12,877 nucleotides of DNA from CAYJPA01 sp964371945 (GTDB lineage: Bacteria > Chloroflexota > Chloroflexia > Thermomicrobiales > UBA6265), in contig CAYJPA010000116.1 of assembly GCA_964371945.1 (NCBI GenBank), positions 1 through 12,877 on the forward strand, given 5' to 3'. Positions 7,993-12,877 of this stretch are shown piece after piece (the first letter of the stretch is position 1; each line of letters starts with the position of its first letter). The position numbers and the translations under genes were made by a program. The notes beneath the pieces are model-generated. The model did no database searches. It was not told the origin of the DNA and saw only the letters and a list, made by a program, of their open reading frames with translations.

Positions 7993-8006
7993 CTAGTCGC
8001 TAGTCG
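7993..8006. repeat. Tandem 7-bp direct repeat in divergent leader
   Basis: CTAGTCG occurs twice in succession between the pseudogene start and the first cyclase gene. It may be a regulator site or a chance repeat. Nothing else recognisable was seen in 7946-8194. Confidence 0.3.
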
Positions 8007-8194
8007 CAGCGAACACGCCGCGAAGCGATTCCGGACCCACCTGGTCGGAGCCCGCCTGTGCGTTCTGTCTGGTGAAGATTCGACGAATTGGCCACGTCGC
8101 CGGCTCGCTGACAGCACGATGGTGGTCAGAATGCAAGGGTCTGCTCCGAAAGAGCATTCGCTCAGTTCGCCGTAATCGTGCTTCGGAACCTCCT

Positions 8195-10357
8195 ATGACT
8201 GAAAGGACCAACAACGGAGTGACAGTCGACATGGGTGATAGTCCCACGTCGCTAGACTCGGCGATCGAGTACTACCTTTGGATGAGTCCAATCGCGACGA
8301 TATTGTCGAACGCCGACGATGGTCGAATTTATGACGCCAACGACTCGTTCTGTGACTTCTTCGGATACCACAGGGAAGAACTGATCGGCCAAAGCGCCAT
8401 CGACCTAAAACTGTGGGCCAATGACAGCGATCGCGTCGCGCTGATCGAGGCATTCACGGACGATCTTCAACAGGCTTCTGTCGAAGTGCAGGTGAGGACC
8501 GCGAGCGGCGAGATTCGAGATGTCATCGCATCAGTCGCGATTGTCGAGTCGGACGAGCGGCGAAGTTTAGTCGGTCAAATCTACGATATCACGGTGCGCA
8601 AAGAGACCGAGGATCGTCTTCGCTTGAGCGCGAGAATCGCACAAATTGGATACGAATCGAGTTCGTTCGACGAAGTACTTCACCGTTCACTGAGTGCCAT
8701 TCAGCAAACGGAAGGCGACGTTCGTGTCGGCTATGCGTCAGTTGAAGATGGAAAACTCAAGACACTCGCGGTCGTGGGCCCCTCGGCCCCGGAGTCGCCT
8801 GAGCACGAATCTGTCGACCTCTCGTCGATGCCGGAATTCCTGAATGCGCTGGACGGTGGACGTCCATTAGTCATCCCGAATCTGGCACTCGAGGAGAGGT
8901 TACCGGATTTTGCCAAGTCTCTCCTGCAGTCGGGAGTCCAGGCCATCATCGATGTTCCCGTTTTCCGTGCGGATGAACTGATTGGGGTGCTCTTTATCGA
9001 CTCTCCCGCCCCGAGAAGTTGGAGCGATTCAAGTATCGAGAGGTTGACCGATGTTACTGCTCTGTTCTCGGTCTCGCTCTTCAGAGCCCAGGCGGAGGAA
9101 GAGCTTCGTCACGAGCGCGAGCTCATGCAAACTGTCATGGATCATGTACCCGACTTCCTCTTTATGAAAGATATCGATTCCAAGTTCACGCGAATCAACC
9201 GGTCCTTGGCTCATTCATTTGGCTTCGAGGACCCCGATCAAGCAATAGGACTGTCCGATTTTGATGTGTTGCCCGCGGAGATCGCGGAAAGGTACGTTCA
9301 AGACGATCAGCGAATCTTCGCGACAGGACTTCCGGTCATCAATGCCCTGGAGCCGTTCACTTCGGACGGAACAAGATGGTTGCTAACGTCCAGGATTCCG
9401 ATGATGGATCAATCTGGACGAGTCGTCGGAATCGTTGGGACCGGGCGAGACGTATCCGAGCAGCACTTGATGGAAGCCGAGCTTCAGGCGAGTGAATCTC
9501 GCCAAAGCGCAATTCTCGACGCGATTCCCGATATCATGATTCGCGCCAGCAGAGAGGGTGTCTATCTGGATATCCGTTCCAGCCGAAAGGATGCGCTTTG
9601 GGTCGATCCGTCCGAGCGAATCGGACTCCGAATCGGTGAGGCGAACCCATCCCGGGCTGCTGACGCGATGCTTGCCGGCATTCGCGGATGCCTCGAGTCC
9701 ATGCGCGTGGTCACGATCGAATACGAGATGGAGCGCGACAGCCGGATCCATGTCTTTGAAACACGCATTGCCCCGTGTGAAGAGAACGAGGTTGTGGCCA
9801 TTACAAGAGATGTGACCGAGCGCAAAATGCTGGAGCAGCGACTCGAGTATCAGGCAACCCATGACTCATTGACTGGGCTGCCAAACCGAGGACACCTCCT
9901 CTCCAGGATTGAGGAAGCGATTTTCGCGGCCAGCGATGACCGTTCCGTCGTGGGTGTTGTTTTCATCGATCTCGACGACTTCAAACACGTGAACGATAGC
10001 CGCGGTCATGCAATTGGCGATCGACTGCTCATCGCGGTTGGAGAGCGCCTTCGGTCGTGTGCTCCTTCCGGGTGCACGGTCGCCAGAATCGCCGGCGATG
10101 AGTTCGCGGTGCTGCACACGGGTGCATCCTCAGCCGGCGAGTTCGCGGCGGTCGCCAACAAGATATCCAGCTATCTTTCACTGCCAATCCGCCTGGGGGA
10201 GCAAACGGCACGGATCTCAGCCAGCATCGGCACCGCTATTCATGCGTCAGGACAGACCAGCGCGGAAGCATTGCTGGCCGAGGCTGATCACTCGATGTAT
10301 CAAGCCAAGAGACTCGCTAAAGGTATAGACCCGTTCAACGGCGTTGTAACTGCTTGA
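8195..10357 (+). CDS. Sensor diguanylate cyclase, PAS-GAF-PAS-PAS-GGDEF (first of a tandem pair)
   Basis: A 720-residue soluble signalling protein that would make c-di-GMP from two GTP under control of four sensory domains. PAS1 spans about 22-135 (GRIYDANDSFCDFFGYHREELIG), GAF about 145-298 (RVGYASVED...IIDVPV...GVLFIDS), PAS2 about 310-424 after a helical linker (AEEELRHEREL), PAS3 about 432-545 (ending AITRDVTERK), and GGDEF about 553-712. The cyclase has DSLTGLPNR (557-565), metal-binding D592 in IDLDDFK, N600, and the signature AGDEF at 633-637 instead of GGDEF. The inhibitory-site position (624-627) reads PSGC, so the RxxD product-feedback site is absent. No transmembrane segment or signal peptide is seen. 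ATG 8195 is chosen with GGA 7 nt upstream; ATG 8231 and an upstream in-frame GTG at 8072 are alternatives. It is followed after 204 bp by its paralogue. A cysteine in PAS3 (C528) is shared with the paralogue. AGDEF enzymes can be active, so loss of activity is not implied. Confidence 0.93.
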   Translation: MTERTNNGVTVDMGDSPTSLDSAIEYYLWMSPIATILSNADDGRIYDANDSFCDFFGYHREELIGQSAIDLKLWANDSDRVALIEAFTDDLQQASVEVQVRTASGEIRDVIASVAIVESDERRSLVGQIYDITVRKETEDRLRLSARIAQIGYESSSFDEVLHRSLSAIQQTEGDVRVGYASVEDGKLKTLAVVGPSAPESPEHESVDLSSMPEFLNALDGGRPLVIPNLALEERLPDFAKSLLQSGVQAIIDVPVFRADELIGVLFIDSPAPRSWSDSSIERLTDVTALFSVSLFRAQAEEELRHERELMQTVMDHVPDFLFMKDIDSKFTRINRSLAHSFGFEDPDQAIGLSDFDVLPAEIAERYVQDDQRIFATGLPVINALEPFTSDGTRWLLTSRIPMMDQSGRVVGIVGTGRDVSEQHLMEAELQASESRQSAILDAIPDIMIRASREGVYLDIRSSRKDALWVDPSERIGLRIGEANPSRAADAMLAGIRGCLESMRVVTIEYEMERDSRIHVFETRIAPCEENEVVAITRDVTERKMLEQRLEYQATHDSLTGLPNRGHLLSRIEEAIFAASDDRSVVGVVFIDLDDFKHVNDSRGHAIGDRLLIAVGERLRSCAPSGCTVARIAGDEFAVLHTGASSAGEFAAVANKISSYLSLPIRLGEQTARISASIGTAIHASGQTSAEALLAEADHSMYQAKRLAKGIDPFNGVVTA

Positions 10358-10534
10358 TGTATTGTGCTTGCTCTGCCACTGGCCGAATTCTTTCGTCTCG
10401 TTTCAGGTCGCTGCCACTACTTCACTATGAAGGCTATATGCCTTTTGGCCGACGTTAATTCGACGATTGGGTGACTCCAACATCGAGGCGCTGGCGCTAT
10501 CTTCAAATTGGCAGACTAGGGGCTTCGTCTGGAG

Positions 10535-10554
10535 CTCCGGCACCGAGGCCGGAG
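10535..10554 (+). promoter_or_regulatory. RBS-occluding hairpin upstream of the second cyclase
   Basis: CTCCGGC (10535-10541) pairs perfectly with GCCGGAG (10548-10554) across a 6-nt loop, and a flanking G-U pair can extend it. The 3' arm contains GGAG (10551-10554), the only good Shine-Dalgarno, 7 nt before ATG 10562. Folding would hide the ribosome-binding site. Whether an opposing structure or ligand opens it is not visible; no c-di-GMP riboswitch fold was recognised. Confidence 0.5.
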
Positions 10555-10561
10555 TGCGCCA

Positions 10562-12877
10562 ATGTGGACGTATTTGTTGGGATTCCATGTGCCAGAGAAT
10601 GCGGCGACACATCCACCCGCATTGACGCGGGCAACCGTTTCGTACACCGATCCTCAAATCGCCCGCACGCTGTGGAAGACTCCGGTTGCCACGGTCGTCA
10701 CGAGGGCGGAAGATGGGTTGATTTTGGACGCGAACGAATCGTTCTGTCGCCTCCTAGAGTATCGCCGGGAGAACCTCATTGGACGTAGGACCACCGAATT
10801 GGGAATGTGGGCCGACCCGGGCGCACGCGACCAAGTTACTGGAGAGTTTCCCAGTGGGTCGAGCCTTACAAATCTGGAGTTTGATCTTCGCACCGCGACA
10901 GGTAAAGCCCGAACAGTGCTCTCGACGATTGTCAAGATCGACATCGACGGCCGGCAGTGTTTGATCGGACAGATGTACGACCTGACTGAACGGCGCCAGT
11001 CCGAGGACCGGCTTCGACTTCTCGATCGCGTCGCCCGAATCGGCTACGAGTCGATGTCGTACACGGAAATACTGGATTCCTCGCTCAGGGCGATCCATGA
11101 ATTCTTCCCCACGGTTCGAGTTGGCTATGCGTCGCTCGAAAACAAGTTGCTTACAATTGAGGGTTCTTCTGAACCGCCTGGCATGCTCAGCATCGTGGGG
11201 GAAACGATTGATCTCGCCGCCGCTCCTGAATACGAGACAGCTCTCCTGAGCGGTGAGCCCATCATTGCCCCTGATGTGCGGTTTGATGACCGATTCCGCG
11301 AATTCGGTCGTTCGTTGCTCGAACTTGGCATTACCGCGGTGTTGGACGTTCCCGTATGCCGGAACAGTGAAACTGTTGGCGTGCTTTTCTTCGAGGCGCC
11401 GGTACCGGCTGAATGGACCACGCATCACTGCTCGGCCCTTGCCGAAATCGCCGCACTGCTAGCGGTTTCACTCTTTCGCGCCCGCGCTGAAGAAGAGCTT
11501 AGGCAAGAGCGGGAGCTCATCCAAACCGTGATGGACTACGTACCAGATTTTCTCTATGTGAAGGATGTGCACTCCCGTTTCACGCGTGTCAACAGGGCCG
11601 TCGCGGAGTTCCACGGGTTCGACAATCCCGACGATTTCATTGGCAAGACCGATTTCGATCTCTTCCCGGAGGCGTTGGCCAAGCAATACATGGCGGACGA
11701 ACAGAAGGTGATTGCGACCGGTGAGCCTGTAATCAACAGGCTTGAACCGCAGGACACCGAACAGACAATACTGACACTAACGTCCACGGTGCCGTTTCGC
11801 GGGGCCGACGGCGCCATTCTCGGAGTCGTCGGGACCTCTCGCGACGTCAGTGAGCGCGAGGCCATGCAAAACGCGCTCCGTGCAAGCGAGTCGCGTCAGC
11901 GAGCACTCCTTGAGGCGATTCCCGATGCCGTTTACCGAATCGATCGCAACGGCGAGCTCCTCGAAACCAGGGCGAACAAGCAGATCGATCTCCGGGTCGG
12001 GCTCACAAGCGGACAGGGTGCAACGCTCAGCCAGGCCTTTCCTCCCGCCGCTTCGCGGGTGATTGAAGCTGGGATCATGCATTCGCTGGCGGCAGGAAAC
12101 ACCACGACGGTTGAATACGAAATCGATCAGGATGATCTTATCCAAACGTTCGAGATGAGGATTGCGCCGTGCGGCGAGGATCAGGTTCTCGCCATTGCTC
12201 GCGATGTCACCGAACGGAAGATGCTCGAAAAGCGCCTGGCCCACCGAGCGACACACGATCCGCTAACCGGTCTTCCCAATCGCGGTCTCTTCGCCCAACG
12301 ACTCAACGAGGCGCTAGCAAATGCACGATCAGATCAATCGTCGGTTGCGGTTCTCTTTGTCGATCTTGACAACTTCAAGTACATCAATGACACGCTTGGG
12401 CACTCGGCGGGAGACCGTATGCTGTCGGCGATTTCGGACAGTCTTCGCCGGAGCATTCGTTCCGCGGACACCGTCGCCCGGATCGGCGGCGATGAGTTCG
12501 CGGTACTGCTGGAAGAGCTGCCGCGCGGAGACGAAGCCCAGCTGATCGCCACCCGGATCGCTGAACAGATCGCTCGTCCGATTCGAATCGGACGTACACC
12601 CGTTTCAACAACCGCGAGTATTGGAATCGCCTTCGGATTCCCTGATCGAGACAGTGCTGAGTCGTTGCTCGATGAAGCGGATCACGCAATGTACGAGGCC
12701 AAACGTATCGGCAAACGCGGCACTCCCGGCGTTATCCGATTCGGTGGCTTGCCCAACCCAGGCAAGTCACCTTCTCACGGTGAAAATGACATCGGCTCGG
12801 ACGGCTCGGACGAAGAAGCTGCCAACGGATTGTTAAGCTCCGTCGCGCCGCAAGATCTCTATCAGACACCCGGCGGT
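10562..12877 (+). CDS. Sensor diguanylate cyclase, PAS-GAF-PAS-PAS-GGDEF (second of a tandem pair; 3' end beyond window)
   Basis: 772 codons are open to the window edge with no stop, so the C-terminus is missing. Architecture follows the first cyclase domain for domain: PAS1 about 31-145, GAF about 155-307, helical linker AEEELRQEREL (309-319), PAS2 about 320-433, PAS3 about 441-555, GGDEF about 563-720. Shared stretches include PDF(L/Y)-KD, FTR(I/V)NR, ASESRQ, RIAPC and RDVTERKMLE. The cyclase core looks complete: DPLTGLPNR (566-574), D601 in VDLDNFK, N609, canonical GGDEF at 642-646, and RSAD at 633-636 exactly at the RxxD inhibitory-site position, so c-di-GMP feedback inhibition is expected. 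After residue 720 comes a Gly/Ser/Asp-rich, probably disordered tail (PNPGKSPSHGENDIGSDGSDEE) that may end the protein or lead to another domain. ATG 10562 follows GGAG by 7 nt; an in-frame stop at 10517 rules out a longer ATG/GTG/TTG start. At the DNA level the two genes differ at many third positions, so the duplication is old. Confidence 0.93.
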   Translation, partial: MWTYLLGFHVPENAATHPPALTRATVSYTDPQIARTLWKTPVATVVTRAEDGLILDANESFCRLLEYRRENLIGRRTTELGMWADPGARDQVTGEFPSGSSLTNLEFDLRTATGKARTVLSTIVKIDIDGRQCLIGQMYDLTERRQSEDRLRLLDRVARIGYESMSYTEILDSSLRAIHEFFPTVRVGYASLENKLLTIEGSSEPPGMLSIVGETIDLAAAPEYETALLSGEPIIAPDVRFDDRFREFGRSLLELGITAVLDVPVCRNSETVGVLFFEAPVPAEWTTHHCSALAEIAALLAVSLFRARAEEELRQERELIQTVMDYVPDFLYVKDVHSRFTRVNRAVAEFHGFDNPDDFIGKTDFDLFPEALAKQYMADEQKVIATGEPVINRLEPQDTEQTILTLTSTVPFRGADGAILGVVGTSRDVSEREAMQNALRASESRQRALLEAIPDAVYRIDRNGELLETRANKQIDLRVGLTSGQGATLSQAFPPAASRVIEAGIMHSLAAGNTTTVEYEIDQDDLIQTFEMRIAPCGEDQVLAIARDVTERKMLEKRLAHRATHDPLTGLPNRGLFAQRLNEALANARSDQSSVAVLFVDLDNFKYINDTLGHSAGDRMLSAISDSLRRSIRSADTVARIGGDEFAVLLEELPRGDEAQLIATRIAEQIARPIRIGRTPVSTTASIGIAFGFPDRDSAESLLDEADHAMYEAKRIGKRGTPGVIRFGGLPNPGKSPSHGENDIGSDGSDEEAANGLLSSVAPQDLYQTPGG

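Noticed and set aside
8072..8194. Longer N-terminus of the first cyclase from GTG 8072.
   Set aside because: The extra 41 residues are arginine-rich, show no family similarity to the paralogue's N-terminus, and ATG 8195 has a plausible ribosome-binding site.
10358..10561. Possible c-di-GMP riboswitch in the leader between the two cyclases.
   Set aside because: I could not find the conserved GEMM-type core or a three-helix arrangement; only the short RBS hairpin near the start codon is supported.

Overview
This is a GC-rich bacterial chromosomal window (roughly 60% GC by eye; not counted) with short intergenic gaps and frequent strand switches. The best taxonomic hint is the heme A synthase, whose first cysteine loop reads VTNTG...GCGxxWPLCHG. 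That wording and the multi-PAS/GAF/GGDEF proteins remind me of Chloroflexota (Thermomicrobia/Sphaerobacter-like). This is recall-based inference, not a database match.

Layout from left to right. (1) 48-1850, minus strand: a two-gene unit transcribed right to left, a fold-type II PLP-dependent threonine/serine dehydratase-like enzyme followed 24 bp later by a short-chain dehydrogenase. (2) 1994-2992, plus: heme A synthase (ctaA), divergent from the dehydratase and ending 7 bp from the next gene. (3) 3000-4232, minus: an M20-family zinc amidohydrolase of the allantoate amidohydrolase/N-carbamoyl-amino-acid hydrolase type. (4) 4530-5489, plus: a cation diffusion facilitator transporter followed by a perfect 10-bp hairpin. 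(5) 5620-7945, minus: a full-length but broken molybdopterin oxidoreductase of the biotin sulfoxide/TMAO/DMSO reductase family, with four frameshifts and two in-frame TAG codons. (6) 8195-10357 and 10562 to beyond the window end, plus: two tandem paralogous sensor diguanylate cyclases with the same order PAS-GAF-PAS-PAS-GGDEF.

How the parts may relate. The dehydratase, SDR and M20 hydrolase all fit small-molecule (amino acid, hydroxy acid or ureide) catabolism, but no single pathway can be named. The two cyclases are the most notable part. They share architecture and linker sequences but differ at the output: the first has AGDEF and no RxxD inhibitory site, while the second has GGDEF with RSAD at the I-site position and a hairpin that would cover its ribosome-binding site. 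The pseudogene next to them appears recently decayed, since every part of the family fold can still be read in one frame or another.

Gaps. 1-47 (nothing supportable), 1851-1993 (divergent leader with a small palindrome), 4233-4529 (divergent leaders, no clear promoter), 5490-5619 (hairpin terminator), 7946-8194 (divergent leader with a 7-bp tandem repeat), 10358-10561 (leader of the second cyclase with an RBS hairpin). No tRNA, rRNA, CRISPR array, insertion sequence or attachment site was seen. I found no clearly new multi-gene system.
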